This document shows positions 50,059-59,111 of a DNA stretch of 64,000 nucleotides, piece by piece. Origin of the DNA: JAFECT01 sp035551675 (lineage in GTDB: Bacteria > Pseudomonadota > Alphaproteobacteria > Caulobacterales > Caulobacteraceae); contig DASZMV010000005.1 in the NCBI GenBank assembly GCA_035551675.1, positions 1 to 64,000 of the forward strand, read 5' to 3'. A program made the translations under genes and the position numbers. Under the pieces are notes generated by a model, which saw only the letters and a list, made by a program, of their open reading frames with translations, was not told where the DNA came from and searched no databases. Numbering within the stretch: position 1 is the stretch's first letter; the number at the start of each line of letters is the position of its first letter.

Positions 50059-51315
50059 ATGCGGATCCTCAGTGAAGACCAGACCGTGCTCGACGCCATC
50101 GCCGAGCGGGGCGACGCGATCGTTTCGCGCGCCGTGGCTTGGTGCGCGATCAATTCCGGAAGCCGTCATCTGGAGGGCCTGGAGCGGCAACGCGGCATGC
50201 TCGAGGAGGCGCTGAGCGCCTTGCCCGCAACCGTCGAACGCAAGCTGCTGTCGCCGAGCGTCGAGATCGCCGACGACGGATCGGAACGAACCCAGCCGCA
50301 TCCCGACGCGCTCTACGTCGAGGTGCGTCCGCAGGCGCCGGTGCAGGTCGTGCTGACCGGTCACTACGACACGGTCTATCCCGCCTCGTCGAAATTCCAG
50401 AGCGTGCGCAACCGCGACGACGGCGCCCTGTGGGGACCGGGCGTGGCCGACATGAAAGGCGGCATCAGCGTCATGCTCGCCGCACTCGAAACGTTCGAGC
50501 ATCACCCGGCGAAAGATCGCGTCGGCTATCGCGTGCTGCTGTCGCCGGATGAAGAGATCGGCTCGCTCGCTTCGGCGCCGCATCTCGCGCGCCTGGGCAA
50601 GCTCGGCCACGTCGGCATGACCTATGAGCCGGCGCTGTCGGACGGCGCCATGGCCGGGGCGCGCAAGGGCTCGGGCAACTTCCACATCGCGGTGAAGGGC
50701 AAGGCGGCGCACGCAGGCCGCGATTTCGCCAGCGGCCGCAACGCCGTGGTCGGCGCGGCGGGCATCGTCGCGCGGCTGAACGCGCTGAATGGCAAGCGCG
50801 AGGGCGTTACGGTAAACGTCGCCGCCGTCGCGGGCGGATCGCCGCTGAACGTGGTGCCGGAAAACGCGGTGGTCCGCTTCAACGTGCGCGTGCCCGACGC
50901 GGCGTCGGCCCATTGGGTCAAGGACGCCATCGAGCAGATCGTGTCGCAGTCGGTCGGCGTGCATGACCTGCAGGTCGTTCTGCACGGCGGATTCACCCGC
51001 CCGGCCAAGCCGCTCGACGCAGCGCAGACCAGGCTTATCGGCGCGGTGAAGGACGCGTCGGACCTGCTCGGGCAACCGATCCGCTTCATCGCCTCCGGCG
51101 GCGTGTGCGAGGGCAACAACCTCTATGCCGCCGGCCTGCCAAACGTCGATACGCTCGGCGTACGCGGCGGCGACATCCATTCCGAGGCGGAGTTTGCATG
51201 GCCCGACAGCTTCGTCGAGCGCGCGCAGCTCTCCGCTCTCATTCTGATGAAGCTCGCCTCGGGCGAGATCGATGCGCCGGCGTTGAAGGCGCTGCGGCTT
51301 GAAGAGGCGGCCTGA
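50059..51315 (+). CDS. M20-family metallohydrolase at head of ast operon
   Basis: A 418-residue cytoplasmic hydrolase. M20 motifs are visible: TGHYDTVY (His, Asp), GPGVADMKGG (bridging Asp), SPDEEIGS (catalytic Glu and metal Glu), and a late GGDIHSEAEFAW (His). Family members include carboxypeptidase G2, ArgE and succinyl-diaminopimelate desuccinylase. It precedes astA by one base, so co-transcription is near certain. No astE (succinylglutamate desuccinylase) is seen in the cluster, so it may perform that step. It could also act on another N-acyl amino acid. Confidence 0.88.
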   Translation: MRILSEDQTVLDAIAERGDAIVSRAVAWCAINSGSRHLEGLERQRGMLEEALSALPATVERKLLSPSVEIADDGSERTQPHPDALYVEVRPQAPVQVVLTGHYDTVYPASSKFQSVRNRDDGALWGPGVADMKGGISVMLAALETFEHHPAKDRVGYRVLLSPDEEIGSLASAPHLARLGKLGHVGMTYEPALSDGAMAGARKGSGNFHIAVKGKAAHAGRDFASGRNAVVGAAGIVARLNALNGKREGVTVNVAAVAGGSPLNVVPENAVVRFNVRVPDAASAHWVKDAIEQIVSQSVGVHDLQVVLHGGFTRPAKPLDAAQTRLIGAVKDASDLLGQPIRFIASGGVCEGNNLYAAGLPNVDTLGVRGGDIHSEAEFAWPDSFVERAQLSALILMKLASGEIDAPALKALRLEEAA

Positions 51316-51316
51316 C

Positions 51317-52321
51317 ATGCTGTTCGTCCGACCCGCCGGCCCCGCGGATTTCAATGCCTTGATGGAACTCGCCGTTCTGTCGGGCCCGGGCTTCACCAGC
51401 CTGCCCGAACACGAGCCGACGCTGCGTGAGCGCCTCGACGTCTCCGCCGCCAGCTTCTCCGGCCACCTCGCGCCGCTGGAGTGTTGGTACACCCTGATGC
51501 TCGAGGATTCCGAGACCTCGGAAGTCGTCGGCGTCGCGGGGATCAAGGCCGCCGTGGGCCTGAAGCGACCGTTCTTCTCTTTCCGCGTGGTCACCTTCGC
51601 CCAGTCCTCGCCCACGCTGCAGATCCGCTTCGATCACCAGGCCATCGTGCTGGTCAACGAATGCGCCGGCTGGTCCGAAGTCGGCTCGCTGTTCCTCAAG
51701 GCCGAGCGGCGCCGCGGCGGCGCCGGCCAGCTGCTGTCGCAGTCGCGTTATCTGCTGATGGCGGCCGATCCGTCGCGTATCGCGGAGAACGTGCTGTCGG
51801 AACTGCGCGGCTGGTTCGATGAGGACGGGTCATGCCCGTTCTGGGACCATGTGGCCTCGAAATTCTTCCACATGCCCTTCACCGACGCCGACCGGATGAG
51901 CGCCTCCACCGACGGCCAGTTCATCCTCGACCTCGCGCCCAGGCATCCGATCTATGTGGAGCTGTTGCCCGAACCGGCGCGCGAGGTGGTCAGCCGCGTG
52001 CACCGCGATGGCGAAGGCGCCAAGGCGCTGCTGGAGCGCGAAGGCTTCCGCGCCAACGGTCTGATCGACATCTTCGACGCCGGCCCCACCATGATCTGCC
52101 CCCGCGACGAGATCCGCACCATCCGCGAAAGCTTGCGCCTGACGGTTCAGTTCGAAGAGAACGTCTCGACCGGCCCCGCCCTGGTCGCCATCGACGACTT
52201 CCGACGCTTCCGGTCGGTGCGCACGGCCGCCGCCGTCGACGGCGAAACCGTGCTGATCGACAAGACGGCGGGGGACGTCTTGGGCGTGAAGGCGGGCGAT
52301 CGCGTGAGGGTCAGGATTTGA
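51317..52321 (+). CDS. astA: Arginine N-succinyltransferase AstA
   Basis: A 334-residue acyltransferase for the first step of the AST pathway: succinyl-CoA plus arginine gives N2-succinylarginine. Motifs are FVRPAGPADFNALMELA at the start, ERRRGGAGQLLSQSRYLLMA (acetyl-CoA-type loop), ELRGWFDEDGSCPFWDH and FHMPFTDADRMS. Length fits the family. The ATG at 51317 follows the M20 stop by one base; the frame from 51299 would overlap. Next in line are astD and astB. Confidence 0.93.
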   Translation: MLFVRPAGPADFNALMELAVLSGPGFTSLPEHEPTLRERLDVSAASFSGHLAPLECWYTLMLEDSETSEVVGVAGIKAAVGLKRPFFSFRVVTFAQSSPTLQIRFDHQAIVLVNECAGWSEVGSLFLKAERRRGGAGQLLSQSRYLLMAADPSRIAENVLSELRGWFDEDGSCPFWDHVASKFFHMPFTDADRMSASTDGQFILDLAPRHPIYVELLPEPAREVVSRVHRDGEGAKALLEREGFRANGLIDIFDAGPTMICPRDEIRTIRESLRLTVQFEENVSTGPALVAIDDFRRFRSVRTAAAVDGETVLIDKTAGDVLGVKAGDRVRVRI

Positions 52322-52323
52322 GC

Positions 52324-53781
52324 ATGGACGGACGCTTGTTCATCGACGGCAAATGGCGCGACGGTTCGGGCGCGCGTTTCGAGTCCAAGGACCCGGCGAC
52401 TGGCGAAACGGTGTGGAGCGGTAACGCCGCCCTCGCCCCGGATGTGGAGCGCGCCGTCGACGCGGCGCGCGGCGCCTTCGCGGACTGGGCCGAGCGTCCC
52501 GCCGAGGAACGCATCGCGGCGGTGAAGCGCTATCAGGCGGTGCTGAAGGACCGCGCCGAACAGGGCGCGGAACTGCTCTCGCGCGAGACCGGCAAGGCGT
52601 TGTGGGAAACCCGCGCCGAACTGACCTCCATGGCCAACAAGGTCGACATCTCGATCCGCGCCCACGCCGAACGCGCGGGCGAACGCGAAGCCTCCACCGG
52701 TTTCGGCCGCGCCGTGCTGCGTCACCGGCCCCATGGCGTCGCTGCGGTGCTTGGGCCATTCAACTTCCCCGGCCATCTGCCGAACGGCCACATCGTCCCG
52801 GCCTTGCTCGCGGGCGACACGGTGGTGTTCAAACCGTCGGAGGAGACGCCGGCCGCGGGCGAGTTCATGGCGCAGGCCTTCGAGGCGGCGGACTTGCCGG
52901 CAGGCGTGTTCAACCTGGTGCAAGGTGCGCGCGACACCGGCGCGGCCCTGCTCGATCAGTCGATCGACGCCCTGATGTTCACCGGCTCCGCCGGCGCCGG
53001 CGACATCTTCCGCCGCAAGTTCGCTGACAACCCGCGCGTGATCCTCGCGCTGGAGCTCGGCGGCGACAATCCGCTGGTGGCGTGGGACGCGGGCGACGCG
53101 GAAGCGGTGGCGAGCCTGATCGTGCAGTCGGCCTATGTCACCACCGGCCAGCGCTGTTCCTGCGCGCGGCGCCTGATCGTCAAGGCCGGCGCCGAGGGCG
53201 ACGCCATCGTCGAGGCGGTCGCGGCCCTGTCCGATCGCCTGGTCGTGGGCCCGTGGAGCGGCGCGGACGAGCCCTATATGGGTCCGCTGATCTCCGCCCG
53301 CGCGGCGGCGAACGCGCTGGAGCAAGCCAAGGCGCTCGGCGGCAAGGCGGTGCGCGCGTTCCGCGCCGCCGACGACCTCGGACCCGCCTTCGTGCGCCCC
53401 GGCCTGATCGACATGACCGACGCCAAGGCGCCCGACGAGGAGATTTTCGCGCCGGTGCTGCAGGTGTTCCGCGTGCACGACTTCGACGCGGCGCTGGCCA
53501 CGGCCAACGACACCGCCTTCGGCCTTTCCGCAGGGTTGCTCAGCAACGACGAAGCGTTGTGGCGTAAGTTCTCGGCGCACATTCGCGCCGGCGTGGTGAA
53601 CTGGAACCGACCGACCACGGGCGCGGCGGGCGACATGCCGTTCGGCGGCCTTGGCCGCTCGGGCAATCACCGGCCCAGCGCCTACTACGCCGCCGACTAC
53701 TGCGCCTTTCCGGTCGCCAGTTTCGAGGCGAGCGAGACCAAGAACATTCTCGGTGAGATGAAAGGCGTACGCGCGTCATGA
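52324..53781 (+). CDS. astD: Succinylglutamate semialdehyde dehydrogenase AstD
   Basis: A 485-residue NAD-dependent aldehyde dehydrogenase. The conserved core includes GPFNFPGHLPNGHIVPALLAG, FTGSAGAGD, the Glu loop LELGGDNPL and the catalytic Cys in TTGQRCSCARR. The pattern FNFPGHLPNGHI is typical of AstD. It makes N-succinylglutamate. It starts two bases after astA and overlaps astB by ATGA. The internal open frame from 51832 runs through astA and is rejected. Confidence 0.93.
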   Translation: MDGRLFIDGKWRDGSGARFESKDPATGETVWSGNAALAPDVERAVDAARGAFADWAERPAEERIAAVKRYQAVLKDRAEQGAELLSRETGKALWETRAELTSMANKVDISIRAHAERAGEREASTGFGRAVLRHRPHGVAAVLGPFNFPGHLPNGHIVPALLAGDTVVFKPSEETPAAGEFMAQAFEAADLPAGVFNLVQGARDTGAALLDQSIDALMFTGSAGAGDIFRRKFADNPRVILALELGGDNPLVAWDAGDAEAVASLIVQSAYVTTGQRCSCARRLIVKAGAEGDAIVEAVAALSDRLVVGPWSGADEPYMGPLISARAAANALEQAKALGGKAVRAFRAADDLGPAFVRPGLIDMTDAKAPDEEIFAPVLQVFRVHDFDAALATANDTAFGLSAGLLSNDEALWRKFSAHIRAGVVNWNRPTTGAAGDMPFGGLGRSGNHRPSAYYAADYCAFPVASFEASETKNILGEMKGVRAS

Positions 53782-55124
53782 GCGCGGTCGAGGCCAATGT
53801 CGACGGCCTGGTCGGGCCGACGCACTCCTATGTCGGCCTCGCGCCAGGAAATCTCGCGAGCCAGATCAACGCCGGCCTGACCTCCAGCCCGCGTGCGGCG
53901 GTGCTGCAGGGCCTGGCCAAGATGCGCCGCCTGGCCGACCTCGGCCTGGTGCAATGCGTCTTCCCCCCGCACGAGCGGCCGTCGGTTCCGTTTCTGCGCT
54001 CGATCGGTTTTTCCGGAACCGACGCCGAGGTGGTCGAGCGGGCGTGGAAAGACGCGCCGGCCATCGCCTCGGCCGCTTGTTCCGCCTCGCCCATGTGGGC
54101 GGCCAACGCGGCGACGGTGACGCCGTCCAGCGACACGGCCGATCACCGCCTGCACCTTTCGGCGGCGAACCTGATCACCAACCTGCACCGCAGCCTGGAG
54201 GGCGAGCAGACCACGCGCGCGCTACGCCGTCTGTTCCCCGACCAACGCCGCTTCGCGGTGCACGCGCCGCTGCACGCGACCGCTCATTTCGGCGACGAGG
54301 GCGCGGCCAACCACAGCCGCCTCTGCGCCGATCACGGCGAGCCCGGCGTCGATCTGTTCGTCTGGGGCCGCGAGGCATGGGAGGTCTGGGGCGGCGTCTA
54401 TCCCGCGCGCCAGACTCTGGAAGCCTCGCAGGCCATCGCGCGGCGTCACGGTGCGGCGCGTCCGGTGTTCGCGCGCCAGGGCAAGGCCGCCATTGCGGCC
54501 GGCGTGTTCCACAACGACGTGGTCTGCGTCGGCTCCAAGCGCTGCCTGCTGTTTCACGAGATGGCGTTCGAGGATAAGGCCGCGACGCTCGACGCGATCC
54601 GTCGCGCTGCCGAGGGCCTGTTCGAGCCCGAGTTCATCGAGGTTTCGACTGCGGACCTGCCGCTGGAAGACGCGGTGAAGTCCTATCTGTTCAACTCGCA
54701 ACTGTTGGCGATCCCGGGCGAAGCGCGGCTGGTGCTGCTCGCTCCCACCGAAACCCGCGACAACCCGCGCGCCCGCGCGGTCGCGGAAGCCATTGCGGCT
54801 TCAAACGGCGTCATCGGCCGCGTCGACTATGTCGACGTGCGCGAGAGCATGCGCAACGGCGGGGGCCCGGCGTGCCTGCGCCTTCGGGTGGTGATGAACG
54901 ATCTCGAGCAGGCGACGGCGAACAATTTCCAACGTCTCGACGCGAGCCTGCACGAGCGCCTGACCCAGTGGGCGCAACGCTGGTATCGCGAAACGCTGGA
55001 GCCCAAAGACCTCGCCGACCCGCAACTATTGGACGAAACGCGTGGCGCGCTGGACCAACTCACCGCCATCCTGAACCTCGGTTCGGATTTCTATCCGTTC
55101 CAACGCGAGCGAACCACGAGCTAG
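53778..55124 (+). CDS. astB: N-succinylarginine dihydrolase AstB
   Basis: A 448-residue hydrolase that converts N2-succinylarginine to N2-succinylornithine, ammonia and CO2. Recognisable blocks are NVDGLVGPTHSYVGLAPGN, SMWAANAATVTPS-like (SPMWAANAATV), FGDEGAANHSRLC, GVFHNDVVCVG and GGPACLRLRVV. The catalytic Cys lies in the GGPACLRLR block, matching the guanidine-modifying superfamily. It is the last gene of the cluster. AstC (the aminotransferase) is not in this operon. Confidence 0.94.
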   Translation: MSAVEANVDGLVGPTHSYVGLAPGNLASQINAGLTSSPRAAVLQGLAKMRRLADLGLVQCVFPPHERPSVPFLRSIGFSGTDAEVVERAWKDAPAIASAACSASPMWAANAATVTPSSDTADHRLHLSAANLITNLHRSLEGEQTTRALRRLFPDQRRFAVHAPLHATAHFGDEGAANHSRLCADHGEPGVDLFVWGREAWEVWGGVYPARQTLEASQAIARRHGAARPVFARQGKAAIAAGVFHNDVVCVGSKRCLLFHEMAFEDKAATLDAIRRAAEGLFEPEFIEVSTADLPLEDAVKSYLFNSQLLAIPGEARLVLLAPTETRDNPRARAVAEAIAASNGVIGRVDYVDVRESMRNGGGPACLRLRVVMNDLEQATANNFQRLDASLHERLTQWAQRWYRETLEPKDLADPQLLDETRGALDQLTAILNLGSDFYPFQRERTTS

Positions 55125-55131
55125 CCCCTCG

Positions 55132-55716
55132 TTAATTCACGTACGATCCGCACTCGCCGGCGCGATTCCAATGTCCATTGGATTTGTGCATCCAAAGCGT
55201 GAACCCGTGGCCGCAGAGCATGCCACAGGTCATGCGGAAACTGACAAGCGCGTCCTTGCCGTCTTCACTGAACGCGACCTGGGAGAACGAAATCAGCGAA
55301 TGGGAGAAAGCCTGCTTGACCGCATCATCGACGGACTTTCCCTGCGCCATGCTGCGCTCAGGATCGTCGGCGGCCCATTTGTCCCCATCGACTAACACGA
55401 TGTTGCGCTGATGGAAGGTGGCGGGGTCCAAGGTCTTGTCGGTGGGCGCGTCGACGGCGGCTTTTGAAAAACGCACACCTTTGGCGCACTCTGCGTTTTC
55501 GGACGCGGACGGAGGCGCCCCGAGACGTTGGTTTACCATCTGCGCGTCGTGACTTCCGTCGAGCCAGGATCTCAGTACGGTCTCGTATATTGCTTGTTCA
55601 TCGGCGGCGCCGGCAGGATTAGGCGCCGCGTTCCCGCTCTTCGTCACCGCCGCTCCCGTCGCGAGCGAAAGCCCGGCAATGACTAAGATTTGAAAGAATT
55701 TTTGAGTGATCCCCAT
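55132..55716 (-). CDS. Exported protein of unknown function
   Basis: A 194-residue protein with a signal peptide (about 1-30). The mature part has a Cys pair in MTCGMLCGHGF and a terminal CGSYVN, suggesting a disulfide. NIVLVDGDKWAADDPER and VSFRMTCGM may be beta strands. GGGGAGG precedes the ATG at 55716; the open frame to 55794 is rejected. It is convergent with astB (7-base gap). I do not recognise the family and propose no function. Confidence 0.65.
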   Translation of the reverse strand: MGITQKFFQILVIAGLSLATGAAVTKSGNAAPNPAGAADEQAIYETVLRSWLDGSHDAQMVNQRLGAPPSASENAECAKGVRFSKAAVDAPTDKTLDPATFHQRNIVLVDGDKWAADDPERSMAQGKSVDDAVKQAFSHSLISFSQVAFSEDGKDALVSFRMTCGMLCGHGFTLWMHKSNGHWNRAGECGSYVN

Positions 55717-55874
55717 CACCGCCTCCCCACGAGATGCGCGCCGATCGGGTAGGCGCGTGCCGCGCAACCTTGACCTGGATCGTGGCCAAGCCAAGGCGCT
55801 GATGACGGGCCTTCGCCCTCATGGCGGCAGACGGTAAGAGGACTTCGTCCACTACGAAGGTCAGGAGATTCGAA

Positions 55875-57683
55875 ATGCTCAGACGCGCCCTTCTGAAACA
55901 GGTTGCCGTCGCCCCGCTCTGGGCCGCCATGGGCGCCGCCGTTCCCGCTCTCGCGGCAACCGGCTTTCGCCGCGTGCGGCCGGGTGAGCCGGGCTGGCCG
56001 AGCGAAGCTGAATGGGCGGGGTTGAAGTCCCGGGTCGGGGGCCGGCTGGTCAAGCCGATCTCGCCTTTCGCGCCCTGTGAGGCGGGCGGCGACAAGGCGT
56101 CGTGCGCAGCGGCGATCCCACTGCTGAAGAACCAGTTCTACCTCGGCGACAATCCGGGCGCATCACAGATTTACGGTTGGCTGGGCGCCTGGACCTCGAA
56201 GCCGAGCGCCTATGCGGTAGAGGCGCAGTCCGCGAGCGATGTCGCCGCGGCGGTGAACTTCGCGCGCGAGCATCGCCTGCGTCTCGTGGTGAAAGGCGGC
56301 GGCCACAGCTACCAGGGGACGTCGAACGCACCGGATTCATTGCTTCTGTCCACACGTCCGATGAACACGGTGACGTTGCACGCCGGTTTTGTCCCGCAAG
56401 GTTGCGAGCACGCCATGAAACCGCAGCCCGCGGTCTCGGTCGGCGCGGGCGCCATGTGGATCGACGTTTACGACGCGGTGACCACCAAGCGCGGGCGCTA
56501 TGCCCAGGGCGGCGGCTGCACCACCGTCGGCGTCGCGGGGCATATCCAGAGCGGCGGCTTCGGGTCGTTCTCGAAGCATTTCGGCACGGCGGCGGGCAAT
56601 CTTCTGGAAGCCGAGGTCGTCACCGCGGATGGCCGGATTCGCATCGCCAATCCACGCAACAATCCCGAGCTGTTCTGGGCGCTGAAGGGCGGCGGTGGCG
56701 GAAGCTTCGGCGTCGTCACGCGCACGACCGTCCGCACCTACGACCTTCCGGAACACTTCGGTTGGGGCGATGCCGGCATTCGCGCGACATCGGACGCGGC
56801 GTTCCGGCGGTTGATCGACCGGTTTCTGGCATTCTACGCGGACAAGCTGTTCAATTCGCACTGGGGTGAACAGATCTCGATCCAGCCCGACGACCGCCTC
56901 GTAATCTCGATGGTGTGCCAGGGCCTTGACGACGCTGAAGCCAAGGCCGTTTGGACGCCGTTCTTCGATTGGGTGAAGTCACAACCTACCGACTACAAGA
57001 TCGTCGAGGAGCCTCGTGCCGGCGCCGGCGACGCCCGCATCTGGTGGGACGCCGTCGAACGCAAAAAGAAGCGCCAAGGGGTCATGGTGCAGGACGACCG
57101 TCCGGGCGCGCCGCCGTACCACGCGGTGTGGAAGGGCGACAGCGAACAAGCGAGCATGTATCTGCACGGTTATGAGTCGCTCTGGCTTCCAGCTTCGCTG
57201 TTGAAGCCCGACCAACGCGACCGTCTTGTCGAAGCGCTATTCAGCGCGAGCCGTCACTTCGCGGTGCTGCTGCACGTCAACAAAGGCTTGGGCGGGGGTG
57301 CGCCCGACGCCGTGTCCGCCGCGGCGGACACTGCGATGAACCCCGCGGCGCTCGACGCCTTCGCGCTGGCGATCATGGCGACCGGCGGCTATCCGCCGCT
57401 GCCCGGCCTGCCGATCGCGCCGCCCGACATGGGCTTGGCCAGGCGCAACGCCGAAGCGATCGATCTCGCCAACGCCGAGCTGGTCAAGATTGCGCCAGCG
57501 CGCGGCTCCTACGTGTCGGAGAGCAACTTCTTCAACAAGCAATGGGCCCACGCCTTCTGGGGACCGAACTATCCGCGCCTGCAGGCGGTGAAAGCGAGGT
57601 ACGATCCCGACGGCCTGTTCTTCGTCCACCACGGCGTCGGCAGCGAGGGCTGGAGCGCGGATGGGTTTACGCGCCTGGCCTAA
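55875..57683 (+). CDS. BBE-like FAD-linked oxidase, probable Tat substrate, bicovalent flavin
   Basis: A 602-residue exported oxidoreductase. The N-terminus RRALLKQ plus a hydrophobic stretch to about residue 28 looks like a Tat signal. The FAD-binding PCMH domain (about 110-290) has KGGGHSYQG with His144 and QGGGCTTVGVAGH with Cys215, the two residues that link FAD covalently in berberine-bridge/GOOX enzymes. The C-terminal BBE segment is YVSESNFFNKQWAHAFWG and NYPRL. Such enzymes oxidise sugars, alcohols or alkaloid-like compounds with O2. AGGAG precedes the ATG at 55875; the longer frame from 55821 is rejected. Confidence 0.88.
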   Translation: MLRRALLKQVAVAPLWAAMGAAVPALAATGFRRVRPGEPGWPSEAEWAGLKSRVGGRLVKPISPFAPCEAGGDKASCAAAIPLLKNQFYLGDNPGASQIYGWLGAWTSKPSAYAVEAQSASDVAAAVNFAREHRLRLVVKGGGHSYQGTSNAPDSLLLSTRPMNTVTLHAGFVPQGCEHAMKPQPAVSVGAGAMWIDVYDAVTTKRGRYAQGGGCTTVGVAGHIQSGGFGSFSKHFGTAAGNLLEAEVVTADGRIRIANPRNNPELFWALKGGGGGSFGVVTRTTVRTYDLPEHFGWGDAGIRATSDAAFRRLIDRFLAFYADKLFNSHWGEQISIQPDDRLVISMVCQGLDDAEAKAVWTPFFDWVKSQPTDYKIVEEPRAGAGDARIWWDAVERKKKRQGVMVQDDRPGAPPYHAVWKGDSEQASMYLHGYESLWLPASLLKPDQRDRLVEALFSASRHFAVLLHVNKGLGGGAPDAVSAAADTAMNPAALDAFALAIMATGGYPPLPGLPIAPPDMGLARRNAEAIDLANAELVKIAPARGSYVSESNFFNKQWAHAFWGPNYPRLQAVKARYDPDGLFFVHHGVGSEGWSADGFTRLA

Positions 57684-57695
57684 GAAAGAAAATTG

Positions 57696-57820
57696 AACCA
57701 CGAAGCGCACCAAGCGCACCAAGAAGAAAAGGGCTTACCGCGGTTCGCGCGGTACTAATTTCATCGTCCGTCGACTGACGTCGGGCTCCACTCTTCGTGC
57801 GCTTTGTGCGCTTTGTGGTT
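57696..57820. repeat. Nested inverted repeat between convergent genes
   Basis: The 29-base arms at 57696-57724 and 57792-57820 are inverted copies with three mismatches, built on a 9-base unit AAGCGCACN. A perfect inner stem TACCGCG-GTTCG-CGCGGTA lies at 57736-57754. The element fills the gap between the flavin oxidase (+) and phhA (-). The mismatches fall at the same position of each repeat unit. It could act as a two-way terminator or be a mobile-type palindromic repeat. Confidence 0.8.
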
Positions 57821-57827
57821 ATTTTTC

Positions 57828-58712
57828 CTAATTCTTCGCTGCGAAGCGCCCGCCGCTATCGGCATAGCTTTGGTCGCCGCGGGTGAAGACCTTGTCCGTG
57901 GGCAGGATCGCGTCGATCGGGATATCGTCGGCCCCCTTCAGCGCCGCGTAGATCGGGCCGAAGTCCTGCAGGGTTTCGCTGCGCAGGCGTTCGAACGAGG
58001 GCACGACCACGTAGACCTGCTGAAAGTCGTCGATGCGATAGGGCGTACGCATGACGCGGGTCATGTCGAAGCCGATGCGGTTGGGCGATGGGCTTTCCAG
58101 CGCGAACTTCGACTCCGCCGCCGACGACACGATGCCGGCGCCGTAGATGCGCAGCTCGCCCGCCTCTTCGATCAGGCCGAACTCGACGGTGTACCAGTAG
58201 AGCCGCGCGAGATTGTGCAGTTGTCCCAGGTCGAGCGCGCGCAGGCCGCCTTTGCCGTAGGCCTCCATGTAGTCGGCGAACACGGGATCGGCGAGCATCG
58301 GGACATGGCCGAACACGTCGTGGAAGACGTCCGGCTCCTGGATGTAGTCGAGCTGGTCGGGGCGGCGGATGAACTGGCCGGCCGGGAAGCGCCGGTTGGC
58401 CAGGTGATCGAAGAACACGTCGTCGGGCACCAGACCCGGCACGCACACCACGCTCCAGCCGGTCAGCGCATGCAGCGCCGGATTGAGCTTGCGCTCCAGA
58501 TCGGGAATGCCGCCGGTATGCAGGTCCAGCGCATCGAGGCCCTTCATGAAAGCGTCGCAGGCGCGCCCGGGCAGAACCTTCATCTGCCGCTCGAACAGCG
58601 TGACCCAGGTCGCGTGCTCCTCCGCGGTGAACGCGTCCCAGCTCTGGGGGATGGTCCAGTCCGCGGCCGCGCCGGGCGGCGGCGTCTCGTGGACGTGGGC
58701 GAAGTCGTTCAT
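57828..58712 (-). CDS. phhA: Phenylalanine 4-hydroxylase PhhA
   Basis: A 294-residue soluble iron and tetrahydropterin-dependent hydroxylase that turns phenylalanine into tyrosine. The iron ligands are His and His in PDVFHDVFGHVPML and Glu in YWYTVEFGL. QFIRRPDQLDYIQEPD and SSAAESKFAL are family motifs. Length is that of bacterial PhhA, without the regulatory domain of the animal enzyme. No PhhB or AsnC-type regulator is next to it. A hairpin in the leader covers the likely ribosome site. Confidence 0.96.
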   Translation of the reverse strand: MNDFAHVHETPPPGAAADWTIPQSWDAFTAEEHATWVTLFERQMKVLPGRACDAFMKGLDALDLHTGGIPDLERKLNPALHALTGWSVVCVPGLVPDDVFFDHLANRRFPAGQFIRRPDQLDYIQEPDVFHDVFGHVPMLADPVFADYMEAYGKGGLRALDLGQLHNLARLYWYTVEFGLIEEAGELRIYGAGIVSSAAESKFALESPSPNRIGFDMTRVMRTPYRIDDFQQVYVVVPSFERLRSETLQDFGPIYAALKGADDIPIDAILPTDKVFTRGDQSYADSGGRFAAKN

Positions 58713-58720
58713 GGGGCGGT

Positions 58721-58758
58721 CCCGGCGGCGATCTGGAGATCGATCTAACGCCGCCGGG
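58721..58758 (-). promoter_or_regulatory. Hairpin in the phhA leader covering the ribosome site
   Basis: CCCGGCGGCG (58721-58730) pairs perfectly with 58749-58758 (10 bp, 18-base loop). On the minus strand the 3' arm ends in CGGG, then ACCGCCCC, then the phhA ATG at 58712. The GGGA that could act as Shine-Dalgarno is half inside the stem. It is also 24 bases after the hspQ stop, so a weak terminator role is possible. Confidence 0.5.
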
Positions 58759-58781
58759 GTGCTGACGCCACCTTTGGGGCG

Positions 58782-59111
58782 CTAGTTCATCGGCCGGGGG
58801 CGAGGCCGATAGGCGCCGTGGTCGAAGCCCGCGAAGACGAAGTCGGCCTCCGGGTGCAACACCGGCTGGCCGGTCTCGTCGAGGACGAGGTTCTGCTCGG
58901 ACACGTAGGCGACGTAGGTCTCGTCGCCGCTTTCGGCGAGCAGGTGATAGAAGGGCTGGTCCTTGCGCGGACGGTCAGCCGGCGGGATCGAGAGCCAGCG
59001 CTCGTCGCTGCTGGCGTACTCGGGGTCGGCATCGAAGATCACGCCGCGGAACGGAACGGTCCTGTGGCGGACGATCTGGCCGATGCCGAATTTGGCGATA
59101 TGCGTGTTCAT
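58782..59111 (-). CDS. hspQ: Heat shock protein HspQ
   Basis: A 109-residue protein of the HspQ/YccV (hemimethylated-DNA-binding-like) family. Motifs FGIGQIVRHRTVPFRGVIFDADPEY, QPFYHLLAE and YVSEQNL match the family. In enterobacteria HspQ affects DnaA and the Lon protease as a specificity factor; here the role is inferred. It sits upstream of phhA on the same strand. Confidence 0.93.
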   Translation of the reverse strand: MNTHIAKFGIGQIVRHRTVPFRGVIFDADPEYASSDERWLSIPPADRPRKDQPFYHLLAESGDETYVAYVSEQNLVLDETGQPVLHPEADFVFAGFDHGAYRPRPRPMN

